This document shows, one piece after another, positions 53,249 to 61,655 of a stretch of DNA of 64,000 nucleotides; positions within the stretch are counted from its first letter, which is position 1, and every line of letters begins with the position of its first letter. Made by a program: the position numbers and the translations under genes. The notes under the pieces were generated by a model. That model was not told the DNA's origin, did no database searches, and saw nothing but the letters and a program-made list of their open reading frames with translations. The stretch comes from CAVROT01 sp963722905 (GTDB lineage: Bacteria > Pseudomonadota > Alphaproteobacteria > Rhodobacterales > Rhodobacteraceae): the NCBI GenBank assembly GCA_963722905.1, contig CAVROT010000015.1, positions 200,702-264,701 of the forward strand, written 5' to 3'.

Positions 53249-53564
53249 CCAGCTCGGCCCGCCGACACAGGGTCCGTGCAGGCCGTGCCGTGAGCCGTAG
53301 CGACCACTGGTGGGACGTGCCTTCCGAATGACGCCAGACGAGCCCGTCCGCTTCCAGCGACCGAAGGGTCGCAGTCAGAACGCGTGGCGTGATCGGGGTC
53401 AGCTTCCGACGCAGCTGGCCCCAGCGAACGGAACCGGCACCGAGGTTGAAGAGGACCAAGAGCCGCCATCTGCCGCCCAGGAGGCGGAGCGTGCGGTCGA
53501 CGGGGCAATCCGCTGGATCCCTCGAATGGTCACCGGGTCGATCGCTCTGCCGAGGGTCGGGCAT
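53220..53564 (-). pseudogene. HxlR-family transcriptional regulator, C-terminus damaged
   Basis: A 114-aa frame beginning MPDPRQSDRPGDHSRDPADC. The winged helix is clear: CPVDRTLRLLGGRWRLLVLF, RRKLTPITPRVLTATLRSLE and ADGLVWRHSEGT. After this the normal VPPVVRYGLT wing appears only in another frame, and the tail runs into the IS256 relic. It is divergent from the NAD(P)-binding protein at 53668, and HxlR regulators commonly control such divergent oxidoreductases. DNA binding might survive, but the dimerisation end does not. Confidence 0.65.
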
Positions 53565-53667
53565 GGGCGGTATCCCTTTAGTGCGTACTTGCGCGACGTG
53601 CCGCATGGTCCAAGGTTTCTGGCATCCGCGCAAGTGCGGCGTAACCCCTGGGAGACGGAGACCCGTC

Positions 53668-54279
53668 ATGCACCTTCTGATACTGGGCGCGACCGGACGA
53701 ACCGGCCGGCACGTGCTCGCGGCGGCCGCCGCGGCGGCCCATCGGACCACCGCCTTCGGCCGCCGTGCGGCGGATCGCGTCGATAGAAGCCTCACCGGCG
53801 CCTTTGGTGACGCGGCCTTCACGAATGCGGTGCAGGAGGCGGACGCGACTCTTTCCTGTCTCGCCTCCGCCAACTCCGACCCGGTCTGTTCGCGGGCCGC
53901 CGAGGCGGTGCTGCGCGCCGATCCCCGGGTGCGCTATCTGACCGTCGCCGGGGCCGGCGTGGATCGGGAGGAGGACCGCAAGGGTCTGGGCGGCCGCGCC
54001 ATCGGTGCCGTCATGCGATTCGTGGTCGGACGGTTGCGCGCGGACCGGCAGCGGGAGGCAGACATGCTGGTGGCGAGCACTTCGCGCTGGACTGCGCTGC
54101 GCCCGCCCCGCCTGACCGAAGGCCGGGTCACGGGGAATTGGCGCTTCGACTTCGACCGTCCGGCGGCCACGTGGATCGACCGGCAGGATCTCGCGCTCGC
54201 GATGATCGCCGCGCTGGACGACGCGGAGGTGATCGGCCGCGCGCCCTTCGTGTCCGCAGACATGGGGCAAAAGGCATGA
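53668..54279 (+). CDS. NAD(P)-binding NmrA/SDR-type protein
   Basis: A 203-aa atypical SDR. The Rossmann motif GATGRTGRHVLAAAAAAA is at residues 7-24, followed by FGRRAADRVD, then YLTVAGAGVDREEDR and LRPPRLTEG. Such proteins bind NAD(P)H and act as reductases or redox sensors; partners of HxlR regulators are often quinone or aldehyde responsive. GGAGACGGAG lies upstream of the ATG. The ATGA end overlaps the next gene. Confidence 0.85.
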   Translation: MHLLILGATGRTGRHVLAAAAAAAHRTTAFGRRAADRVDRSLTGAFGDAAFTNAVQEADATLSCLASANSDPVCSRAAEAVLRADPRVRYLTVAGAGVDREEDRKGLGGRAIGAVMRFVVGRLRADRQREADMLVASTSRWTALRPPRLTEGRVTGNWRFDFDRPAATWIDRQDLALAMIAALDDAEVIGRAPFVSADMGQKA

Positions 54280-54869
54280 CGACTTTCGTCTATGGCTACG
54301 ATCCGATCTGCGGCTGGTGTTACGGTGCCGCGCCCGCCGTGCGCGCGGTTGCAAGACTGCTGCCTGTACGACTTGCGATGGCGGGCCTGGTGGTGGGCCC
54401 GCGCGTTGGCCCGGCTTTCGAAATGGAGAGCTACGTGCGCGCCGCTGCCGGTCGGCTCGAGGCGGTGACGGGTCGCGCGCCCTCGGAGGCGTTCTACGGT
54501 TGGATGCGCCGGCCGGATGCCATTGCCGCATCGGGCCCACCGGCGGTGGCGGTGCATGCTGTGCAGCGGGAGCGCCCGGACGCTGCGGTTGCCTTCGCAC
54601 ACGCAGTCACCGAGGCGCATTATGCCGAAGGCATGGATCCGAACGACGCTAGCGCCTACGCACCGCTCCTCGGGGCGCATGCACCGGGCGTGACGCTGCC
54701 GGACCTTCACGATCCCGCCCTGGCAGAGGCCGCCTTCGCCGAAGGTCGCGCGATCGGCATCGCCGCCTTTCCGACCTTTCTGCTGGAACGCGACGGTCGC
54801 TACGAGACCCTCCCGTCGCTCTACGAGCCGGAGGCGCTCGTAAAGGAGATCCGGATGCGTCTTTCGTAG
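54276..54869 (+). CDS. DsbA-family protein
   Basis: A 197-aa thioredoxin-fold protein with the active-site motif Cys12-Gly-Trp-Cys15 (DPICGWCYGAAP), a helical insert and the cis-Pro region IAAFPTFLLERDGR. No signal peptide, so it is a cytosolic DsbA-like (FrnE/HCCA-isomerase branch) thiol oxidoreductase. It is coupled to the NAD(P)-binding protein gene, suggesting a joint redox or detoxification role under the divergent HxlR. Confidence 0.85.
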   Translation: MTTFVYGYDPICGWCYGAAPAVRAVARLLPVRLAMAGLVVGPRVGPAFEMESYVRAAAGRLEAVTGRAPSEAFYGWMRRPDAIAASGPPAVAVHAVQRERPDAAVAFAHAVTEAHYAEGMDPNDASAYAPLLGAHAPGVTLPDLHDPALAEAAFAEGRAIGIAAFPTFLLERDGRYETLPSLYEPEALVKEIRMRLS

Positions 54870-55377
54870 CCGATACCTGCGTTCGACGAACGCCCGCCTC
54901 GTCCCACGATGCGCATGTTCGGACACGTCGCAAGGAACGGCAGATCGTCTCGACTCAGCCGTTGGCGAGTTGCGCGACGGACGGCCGGACCGAGCCCTCC
55001 TGGACGAATGCTGCGGGACGAATGAACGGCCGCTTCGGGTGTTTCATTTGAATCTAGGCTCGCCGCCGAACCCCGCTCGAAAGCGGGGAGCCGATCCTGT
55101 TGAATCGGATAATCTGTTGTGCGATACTGTGCGTGCGCAGCCGGAGGAAAAACCAACACCCAAATCAGAAGCCACCTGCTTACCTGAAGCCTAAATGACA
55201 AAAGGAGATTAGACGACAGATCATCGAGCAACGCCGCTTGTTGCACAGCCAGATTGCGGCGTAGACTGAAATCGAAACGAGCCAAGTCCTCCATCACAGA
55301 TCAAATCGCCCTGTACCGAATTATCTGCCAACAGACACCCAACCCGAAGAAGCTATTTGTAAGTCGGAGGTTTAATT
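54870..55377. other. intergenic, no gene recognised
   Basis: About 510 bp with falling GC content. No supportable gene. The last 30 bases carry GTCGGAGG, a likely ribosome site for the orphan gene at 55378. Confidence 0.5.
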
Positions 55378-56118
55378 ATGAAACGTCTTCTCATTATTCT
55401 GGCGGCAGTTTCAGTTCTAGTTTCCACCGTCGCGTTTACTTCGGCGATCTACATCGAGCGGCAGGACCGGGCCGAACAGCGGTTCTTCGATTTGTTCCCC
55501 GAATGGTGGGCGTCACATACCGCCTGCATGACGCCCAGCGAGGAACTGGAGCTTATTCGGCAACTTGCGCCAGACATAGCGGCGCGAATTGACAGCACGA
55601 ATGCAGAGTTTGAAGAACTGGCGGCAAGGGAAGTAGTTGGCACCCTGACGGTCTCCGAACGTGAAGCGTATCTGGACCATTACCTGCGTGTGCCTCATTT
55701 GGTGCAGACTGGTTCAGAATGGTACGACTGGACAGAAGTTGATCCACGAGAGCCATTTCCCCAGCATGAGAGCGAAGGGCCACTGGTGCGGCAATGTCCC
55801 GTTGATGACCATTCGCATGGCTGGCACATTAAAAATTGCTTCGGCTACGCAAACATCGACTTGGGTTTCATCAGACAGCATCCCGGCAACGGGCATCTTG
55901 CTCCGACTGTCCTCGGACGAGAGGTCTATCGCAACTTGAAGCAATCGGGTGAGACCCGTGATTTTATTCTGCAGATGACTGAGTATCAAGGCGACCAAGC
56001 CGCGTTGAGCAAGCAGGCCGACCAGATTGTGGCCGATCTTCCAGCCTCAGAAGTCTCTGCTGGCTTCGAAGAATGGCGTGTCCAGGCCGAGTATGAAGCG
56101 CTGCGATGCGCGGATTGA
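55378..56118 (+). CDS. orphan membrane-anchored hypothetical protein
   Basis: A 246-aa protein I do not recognise. Residues 4-25 (LLIILAAVSVLVSTVAFTSA) form a signal anchor or signal peptide; the rest is acidic and soluble, with FFDLFPEWWASHTACM, a conserved-looking CPVDDHSHGWHIKNCFGYAN and TEYQGDQAALSKQADQIVAD. Three cysteines fall outside the N-terminal helix. Base composition is clearly lower in GC than flanking genes, codon use includes many A/T-ending codons, and the gene lies between insertion elements, so recent transfer is likely. Confidence 0.75.
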   Translation: MKRLLIILAAVSVLVSTVAFTSAIYIERQDRAEQRFFDLFPEWWASHTACMTPSEELELIRQLAPDIAARIDSTNAEFEELAAREVVGTLTVSEREAYLDHYLRVPHLVQTGSEWYDWTEVDPREPFPQHESEGPLVRQCPVDDHSHGWHIKNCFGYANIDLGFIRQHPGNGHLAPTVLGREVYRNLKQSGETRDFILQMTEYQGDQAALSKQADQIVADLPASEVSAGFEEWRVQAEYEALRCAD

Positions 56119-56281
56119 ATTCTCTTCAGGGTGGCGGCGACGTAAGCGATGGGGTGGACGCCCTCCCGGCGGTTCGGCCGCATTCTCTTGGGATTGTTTC
56201 GTAGCAAAGCTGTTGCGGAGATAGAGCCGTACCAAGCCGGAGATGCATAGTTCCTAGGAGCAATGCGTTCCACGAGTATGG

Positions 56282-57846
56282 GAGGCTGTTGAAGAAGTCC
56301 GCGAATGACGGTGGCACGATGAGTTCGACCCGTCCGGTGCGTTGGCTCGGTTGATCCGCGGGGCGGTGGCATTCCTTGTCGGCTGCGGATCAGGCGTTGG
56401 CCGGTCTCCCTGTCATGCCCTTCGCCATGATCTTCAGGTTCTGGACGGTGGCGGCGAGGGCGAACTGTTCGCCAGCGCCGCGTCTTCCTCGGAGGCGGAC
56501 ACGGGTGAACCCATCGTTGTGCTTGATGCAGGCGAAGAGGCGTTCGACGCGCATCCTCAGGCGGGCGTTCTGCGCGAAGGCCGGTGTCTCGGCGCGCAGA
56601 CGGGCCCGATCGCGGGCAGGCTCGAAGATCGACCGGCGTAACCGTCGCACCTCGGTCTTGGGACAGCAGCGCGGCTTCATCTCGCAGGGCCGGCAATCGC
56701 GCACCTTCGCGCTGTAGCTCATGCCAAGCCCGTTGCTCCACGCCTCGGGGCCCGTCCCCTTCATCTTCTTCGAACGATCGAGAAGCTTACCGGCCGGGCA
56801 GATGTAGAGGTCTCGCGCCTCGTCGTAGGCAAACACTTTCTTCGGAAAGCGTTCCTCCTTGTCTTCCTTGCGCTCAGCCATCGGGATGTGCGGCTCGATA
56901 TCGTGGCCCTCGGCCCAGGTGAGGAAGTTGCCGGCCCCGTAGGCTGCATCGGCCGTCAGGATCTCCGGCGTCCTGCCGTGCCTCTGCTTCGTTCGCTCGA
57001 CCATCCTGCGCGCCGCCTCAGGCTCGTCCGCCGTGCGTGCGGGCGCGGCCTCGACGTCAAGGACGACCCCCGAGGCGGTATCGATCATCGCGTTCAGCCC
57101 GTAAGCGAAGACCCTCTTGCCGTGCTTCGTGCTCACCGCCGACGAAGGATCGGTCAGCGAGATCGCCGTTGGCGCCTGGCGCACCGTGCCGGCCAAGTCC
57201 GGAGCGGCCTCGTCGAGATCAGCCAGGTAGTCCCGGACCGCCCGCGTCGCGTCCTTGCCGGCGCGGGGCAGGTCGGCGTCCGTCGGCACGGTTCGGTCCT
57301 TGCTCGCGTTCGCCGTGACGTGCGTGCCGTCCACCGCTACCACCGACGTGTCGGCCAGTCCGATGGCGAAACACTGCGCCACGACGCGCTCGAACAGCTC
57401 GCGCATGATGCCGCTGTCGCGGAAGCGCCCGTGCCGGTTCTTGGTGAACGTGCTGTGGTCGGGTACCCGCCCATCCAGCCCAAGCCGGCAGAACCACCGG
57501 AAGGCGAGGTTCAGATCGACCTCCTCGCACAGCCGCCGCTCGGATCGGACGCCATAGAGATAGCCCACCAGCAGCATCCGAAGCAGCAGCTCGGGATCGA
57601 CCGAGGGCCGCCCGCCGCGGGCGTAGTACGGGGCCATCACCTCGTGGACGAACGACAGGTCGAGAACCGCGTCGATCCGCCGGAGCAGGTGCCCGGCCGG
57701 CACTCGGTCCTCCAGCCGGACCTCGTAGAACAGCGCCCCCTGATCGACCTGCCGTCCCATCATGATCCGTCCCCCGTCAGCCTGGAGGAAGTGAATCACA
57801 CCGACCCCTCCGAACCAAGGAAAACAGCGCCTTTTTCAAAAGCCTC
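56282..57846 (-). mobile_element. complete IS1182-family insertion sequence
   Basis: 1565 bp. Imperfect terminal inverted repeats GAGGCTGTTGAAGAAG (left, from 56282) and GAGGCTTTTGAAAAAG (right, read inward from 57846). The 5-bp sequence TATGG at 56277-56281 is repeated at 57847-57851, consistent with a target duplication. It contains one intact transposase gene. Confidence 0.88.
56390..57763 (-). CDS. IS1182-family transposase
   Basis: A 457-aa DDE transposase, apparently intact. The N-terminal domain starts MMGRQVDQGALFYEVRLEDR with GRPSVDPELLLRMLLVGYLY. The catalytic domain has VVAVDGTHVTANASKDR, ILTADAAYGAGNFL, a cysteine-rich DCRPCEMKPRCCPKT loop, and ends MRVERLFACIKHNDGFTRVR then FALAATVQNLKIMAKG. 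The start at 57763 has a GGGGGA site upstream; a longer frame opens at 57799. It is the sole gene in its element. Confidence 0.92.
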   Translation of the reverse strand: MMGRQVDQGALFYEVRLEDRVPAGHLLRRIDAVLDLSFVHEVMAPYYARGGRPSVDPELLLRMLLVGYLYGVRSERRLCEEVDLNLAFRWFCRLGLDGRVPDHSTFTKNRHGRFRDSGIMRELFERVVAQCFAIGLADTSVVAVDGTHVTANASKDRTVPTDADLPRAGKDATRAVRDYLADLDEAAPDLAGTVRQAPTAISLTDPSSAVSTKHGKRVFAYGLNAMIDTASGVVLDVEAAPARTADEPEAARRMVERTKQRHGRTPEILTADAAYGAGNFLTWAEGHDIEPHIPMAERKEDKEERFPKKVFAYDEARDLYICPAGKLLDRSKKMKGTGPEAWSNGLGMSYSAKVRDCRPCEMKPRCCPKTEVRRLRRSIFEPARDRARLRAETPAFAQNARLRMRVERLFACIKHNDGFTRVRLRGRRGAGEQFALAATVQNLKIMAKGMTGRPANA

Positions 57847-57952
57847 TATGGCCGATAGAACGAACGTTCATGCCAACCGCAGCGAAAGCTCACTTTGTCC
57901 CGCGTTGCGGCCTCCTAATAGCGGGTGTACGAGGTCTGCATCCGGTTGGTGG

Positions 57953-57980
57953 TTGACATACCTAGCAATGTAGTTATGTT
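57953..57980 (+). promoter_or_regulatory. arsR promoter with overlapping palindromic operator
   Basis: TTGACA (57953-57958) and TATGTT (57975-57980) form a sigma-70-like promoter with 16-bp spacing. Within it, ACATAnCTA and TAGnTATGT (57956-57979) make an inverted repeat with a 6-bp centre, well placed for a dimeric ArsR repressor. The start codon at 57987 lies only six bases past the -10 element, so the transcript is probably leaderless. Confidence 0.65.
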
Positions 57981-57986
57981 AACGTC

Positions 57987-58301
57987 ATGACCGATCTCTT
58001 TGCCCATGCGCAGGCGCTCGCCGCCCTTGGCCACGAAGCCCGCCTCGATGTCTTCCGGCTTCTCGTGCGGGCCGGAGATGAGGGATTGAGCGTCGGGGAC
58101 ATCGCCTCGCACACCGGGCAGCCGGCCTCGACGCTGGCGCATCACCTTCGGATTCTCGTACAGGCCGGGCTGGTCGGGCAGGAACGGCAGGGGCGCACCG
58201 TTCTCAATTTCGCGGACCTCGCGGCCGTGGAGCGCACCACCCGGTTCCTGACGTCCGAATGCTGCACCGGCGTGGCCCTCGTCCCGGAGGCGGCAGCGTG
58301 A
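57987..58301 (+). CDS. ArsR-family metalloregulator
   Basis: A 104-aa repressor. The helix-turn-helix is VGDIASHTGQPASTLAHHLRI, the wing QERQGRTVLNF. Adjacent Cys92-Cys93 in TSECCTGV near the C-terminus resemble the As(III)/metal-sensing cysteines of permease-linked ArsR proteins. It lies under a dyad operator and originally headed an operon with the permease at 59685, from which an IS3 element now separates it. Confidence 0.88.
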   Translation: MTDLFAHAQALAALGHEARLDVFRLLVRAGDEGLSVGDIASHTGQPASTLAHHLRILVQAGLVGQERQGRTVLNFADLAAVERTTRFLTSECCTGVALVPEAAA

Positions 58302-58331
58302 CTGTTGTTGCCCCCGAATGACCGGACAGGA

Positions 58332-59192
58332 TCAGGTTGGGATTTGATCGGCGATGAACTCGCGTGGCGATCTGTAGCCGAGCGAGCGATGCGGGTGAAC
58401 GGTGTTGTAGTGCTCGAACCAGCCGGGAAGCTGACTGATGACGGTGCAGGCGTCGGGCAGTGGCGAGACGCGAACGTAGTCGCGCTTCATGGTTTTCACG
58501 AATGCCTCGGCCATGCCGTTGGACTGCGGGCTGCGAACGGGCGTGGTCCGCGGCTCCAGTCCGATCTCCCGAGCAAGCGCCTTGGTCTCGGCGGCGATGT
58601 AGCCCGACCCGTTGTCGCTCAGCCATTCGATGATGTGCGGCAGGCGGTTCACCCGGCCGAAGCGGGCCTCGACCGCGGCGATCATTAGGTCCTGGACGTC
58701 GCAGCCCTTGATGCCCTCCGTCGTGGCGACGAAGCCCAAGGCCTCGCGGTCGCAGCAGTCGAGCGCGAAGGCGACCCGGACCTTTCCTCCGTCATCGCAA
58801 CCGATCTCGAAGCCGTCCGAGCACCAGCGAAGGTTCGAGCGCTCCACCGCGACCCGCCCGTCATGGCGACGGGCCTCCTCCTTGCCGGAGTGGCGCTGGA
58901 GGAGAAGGCCATGCTCGCGCATGACGCGATAGACGCGCTTGTGGTTGGGCGCCGGCAACCCGGCAGCCCGGGCCTGGCGCCGCAGGATGGCATGCACCCG
59001 CCGGTAGCCGTAGGTCGGCAGTTCGCCGATCACGGCCAGGGTCCGGGCGACGAGGTCCGCGTCGGGCGCTGGCGGGCGTCCTCTTCGAGCGGGGGATACG
59101 TCGATGCTGCGCCTGGCCTGCGCCGCGACGTTCGACCGTGCCACGCCCAGCGTCTCGCATACGCTGCTCATCGCAAACCTCCCGCGGGCCAC
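58332..59192 (-). CDS. IS3-family transposase OrfB (integrase core)
   Basis: A 286-codon frame with an HTH_21-like segment (TYGYRRVHAILRRQARAAG) and the DDE integrase core: LRWCSDGFEIGCDDGGKVRV, IIEWLSDNGSGYIA (second Asp) and RSPQSNGMAEAFVKTMKRDY (Glu). It ends with the HPHRSLGYRSPREF motif. Expression is expected as an OrfAB fusion by -1 frameshifting at AAAAAG (59213-59218), rather than from its own start. Confidence 0.9.
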   Translation of the reverse strand: MARGRFAMSSVCETLGVARSNVAAQARRSIDVSPARRGRPPAPDADLVARTLAVIGELPTYGYRRVHAILRRQARAAGLPAPNHKRVYRVMREHGLLLQRHSGKEEARRHDGRVAVERSNLRWCSDGFEIGCDDGGKVRVAFALDCCDREALGFVATTEGIKGCDVQDLMIAAVEARFGRVNRLPHIIEWLSDNGSGYIAAETKALAREIGLEPRTTPVRSPQSNGMAEAFVKTMKRDYVRVSPLPDACTVISQLPGWFEHYNTVHPHRSLGYRSPREFIADQIPT

Positions 59193-59557
59193 GACAGCAT
59201 GCGCAAGGGACGCTTTTTGGGGGCGGCGACATCTAGTGCCTCGCGCAGGATCTCCGCCTCCATCGTCTTCTTGCCGAGCAGACGCTGCAGTTCGCGCACC
59301 TGGCTCTGCACCGCGCGGTACTCCGAGGCCGCCACGACCTCCTCACGGGCGCTCGTCGCCGTGAGCGCGCCCTGCGTCGCGAGCTTGCGCCAGGCGAAGA
59401 GCTGGTTGGGCTGGATGCCGTTAAGGCGCGCCACCAGGCTCACCGTGACGCCCGGCTCGTAGGTCGCCTCGACCATCGCCAGCTTCTCGGACGGCGACCA
59501 TCGGCGGCGGCGCTGCGGCTCGGTCAGGATCTCGGACCGTGGGATGTGACCAGTCAT
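59168..59557 (-). CDS. IS3-family transposase OrfA
   Basis: A 129-aa helix-turn-helix protein: RRRRWSPSEKLAMVEATYEP and GVTVSLVARLNGIQPNQLFA, followed by a leucine-zipper-like VQSQVRELQRLLGKKTMEAE. It overlaps OrfB by 25 bp, with the slippery A5G near its end. Confidence 0.9.
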   Translation of the reverse strand: MTGHIPRSEILTEPQRRRRWSPSEKLAMVEATYEPGVTVSLVARLNGIQPNQLFAWRKLATQGALTATSAREEVVAASEYRAVQSQVRELQRLLGKKTMEAEILREALDVAAPKKRPLRMLSWPAGGLR

Positions 59558-59684
59558 GATGAGAACAGTACTCCTACCCCTTAGGGAAGTGGGAGATCCT
59601 GTCCGGTCAATTCGGGGGCAGCTTCAGTGACCGGCACGCGCGCTTCTTCCGCTTCAATGAAACTACAAAGCTAGGATATACGAT

Positions 59685-60758
59685 ATGGAACATGTTTCTA
59701 CCGTGGACCCCGCCGCCCTTCCAAAGCGCACCGATGCGCTGCGGGGCGTCGTCTCGAAGACCTGGCAGGACCATCGCGTCTGGCTGGCCTCGGCGCTGAT
59801 CCTCGCCGTCGTGGTGGCACTCGATCCGGCGCAGGGTCGAGAGACCGTCGCCTTCACCGGCCGCGCGCTGTTCCAGACCGCGCCCTATCTGATCCTCTCC
59901 ATCGGTCTGGCAGCCTATGCGGGGGCCACCGGGGCAGACGGGCTGATCGCGAAAGCTTTCACCGGCTCGCCGGTCCTGATGATCGCCTTCGCCGCCGCCC
60001 TGGGCGGACTTTCGCCGTTCTGCTCCTGTGGGGTGATCCCGCTGATCGCGGCGCTTCTCGTCATGGGCGTGCCGCTCGCCGCAGTGATGGCGTTCTGGCT
60101 CGCCTCCCCGGTCATCGACCCGTCGATGTTCGCGCTGACCGCCGGCGTCCTCGGCTGGGAGTTCGCCATTGCCAAGACGATGGCGGCGATCGGAATCGGC
60201 CTCTTCGGCGGCTACGTCACGCTGGCGCTAACCCGCGGCGGAGCTTTCGCCGAGCCCCTGCGCGAAGGTGTCGGGAACGGCGGCTGCGGGGCGCGGTCGG
60301 TGCGCGATCCGAAGCCCGTAGCCTGGGCGTTCTGGCGCGAGGACGTGCGCCGGGCAAGGTTCGTTCGCGAAAGCCTCAAGACCAGCCTCTTCCTCTTCAA
60401 GTGGCTCACCCTCGCCTTCATCCTCGAAAGCCTGATGATCGCCTTCGTGCCGCCCGAGTGGGTCGCGACCGCCGTCGGCGGCGACGGTGTGGGGTCCATC
60501 GCCATCGCAACGGTGGTGGGCGTGCCCGCCTACCTCAACGGTTACGCCGCGCTGCCACTGGTGTCGGGGCTGGTCGAGCAGGGCATGGCGCCAGGCGCAG
60601 GCCTTGCCTTCCTCGTCGCGGGCGGGGTCACGTCGCTGCCCGCGGCCATCGCCGTCTGGGCGCTGGCCCGGCGTCCGGTCTTCGCCCTCTACATTGCGCT
60701 TGCCCTGACCGGATCGCTCGCCAGCGGCCTGCTGTTCCAGGCCTGGAGCGTGGCATGA
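59685..60758 (+). CDS. ArsP/DUF318-family permease
   Basis: A 357-aa membrane protein with about eight helices in two repeats. Key segments are LGGLSPFCSCGVIPLIAALL, FWLASPVIDPSMF and VVGVPAYLNGYAALPLVSGL. The FCSCG cysteines are typical of the permease (DUF318) family that includes ArsP organoarsenical exporters. AGGA lies upstream of the ATG. Coupled with an upstream arsR and downstream USP, a metal(loid) or thiol-reactive substrate is likely, but arsenic is not proven. The IS3 element upstream probably cuts it off from the arsR promoter. Confidence 0.87.
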   Translation: MEHVSTVDPAALPKRTDALRGVVSKTWQDHRVWLASALILAVVVALDPAQGRETVAFTGRALFQTAPYLILSIGLAAYAGATGADGLIAKAFTGSPVLMIAFAAALGGLSPFCSCGVIPLIAALLVMGVPLAAVMAFWLASPVIDPSMFALTAGVLGWEFAIAKTMAAIGIGLFGGYVTLALTRGGAFAEPLREGVGNGGCGARSVRDPKPVAWAFWREDVRRARFVRESLKTSLFLFKWLTLAFILESLMIAFVPPEWVATAVGGDGVGSIAIATVVGVPAYLNGYAALPLVSGLVEQGMAPGAGLAFLVAGGVTSLPAAIAVWALARRPVFALYIALALTGSLASGLLFQAWSVA

Positions 60759-61231
60759 GCGGCGCCACAGGCGACACCGGGGTCGCGCCGTTCGGACACG
60801 TCCTGGCCTGGGTCGACGGCTCCGGGATTTCCTGTCGCGCCGCCGAACGTGCGGCGCAGCTCGCCCGGTCGCTCGGGGCGAAGCCGAGCTTCATCGCGAT
60901 CGGCACGCAGCACAGGAGCGACAAGGAATTCGAGGACGACGCGAGGATCGAGGGCGTCTCGAACCCGATGCCGCTCGAGGTGCCGGGCGACGCGAACGCC
61001 TGTCTCCACGTCGCGCCCGGGATCGCCGCCAGGCTCGGGATGCCGGTGGCCGGGCGTGTCGTGTGCAGCGGCAATCCCACGGCGGCGCTCTGCGATGTGG
61101 CGAGGACGCAGGGAGCGGACCTCGTGGTGCTGGGACAGCATCCGCCCGGCCCCGTCGGGTGGCTGCTCGGGGGCTCGACCGCCGACCGGGTCTCGAAGGG
61201 ATGCGGGTTCGCCGTCCTGTCGATCGGGTGA
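60755..61231 (+). CDS. universal stress protein family
   Basis: A 158-aa UspA-like protein: FGHVLAWVDGSGISCRAAER at the start, CSGNPTAALCDVARTQGADL and the ATP-binding-type VVLGQHPPGPVGWLLGGSTA then VSKGCGFAVLSIG. The GxxxxxxxG(S/T) phosphate loop is recognisable, so ATP binding is plausible. The ATGA start overlaps the permease stop, so they are co-translated. Confidence 0.82.
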   Translation: MSGATGDTGVAPFGHVLAWVDGSGISCRAAERAAQLARSLGAKPSFIAIGTQHRSDKEFEDDARIEGVSNPMPLEVPGDANACLHVAPGIAARLGMPVAGRVVCSGNPTAALCDVARTQGADLVVLGQHPPGPVGWLLGGSTADRVSKGCGFAVLSIG

Positions 61232-61347
61232 CACCGGATGCCAGCCGACATGAAACGCCGACGCCTGTCGAGGCGGCGCATCGACCGATAGGGTGCCCCC
61301 ATCCGAAGCCCGGCGAGGCCGATCACCCATCGGAGGATCCTGACCTC

Positions 61348-61640
61348 ATGACCGAGCAGCTCTTCTGGTTCGCCCTCGCCGTCCTGCCCCTCGTGGCCAT
61401 CCCAGGGCCGGACATGCTGCTCTGCATCGCGCAGAGCCCGTCGCGTGGGCCGTCGGGTGTCCGGCACGCGGTGAGCGGGGTCACGCTGGGCTACCTCGCA
61501 CATGCGATCCTCGCGGCCCTGGGGCTGGCAGCCCTCCCTGCCGCCGCTCCGGCGCTCTTCGAGACGGTGCGCCGGATCGGCATCGCCTACCCCGCGTACG
61601 TTGCATGGCGATCGTCCTCGGGCGCAGACGGACCGAAACG
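61348..61640 (+). pseudogene. LysE-family exporter, truncated
   Basis: About 95 codons of a LysE/RhtB amino-acid exporter: FWFALAVLPLVAIPGPDMLL, GVTLGYLAHAILAALGLAAL and IGIAYPAYVAWRS. After about 61630 the frame stays open but has no homology, because it runs antisense through the next gene. The C-terminal half is missing. CGGAGGA precedes the ATG. Confidence 0.72.
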
Positions 61641-61655
61641 CCCGCGCTTGCGGCT

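Larger units (their letters stand above)
58309..59620 (-). mobile_element. IS3-family insertion sequence
   Basis: About 1312 bp. Terminal inverted repeats TGCCCCCGAATGACCGGACA (left, from 58309) and TGCCCCCGAATTGACCGGAC (right, read inward from 59620) differ by a single-base bulge. It contains OrfA and OrfB in -1 relation. No unambiguous target duplication could be read. It separates arsR from the permease. Confidence 0.85.

Noticed and set aside
56119..56280. Minus-strand GVHPIAYVAATLKRI resembling an IS66 TnpC end
   Set aside because: The match is short and imprecise and no other IS66 segment is nearby.
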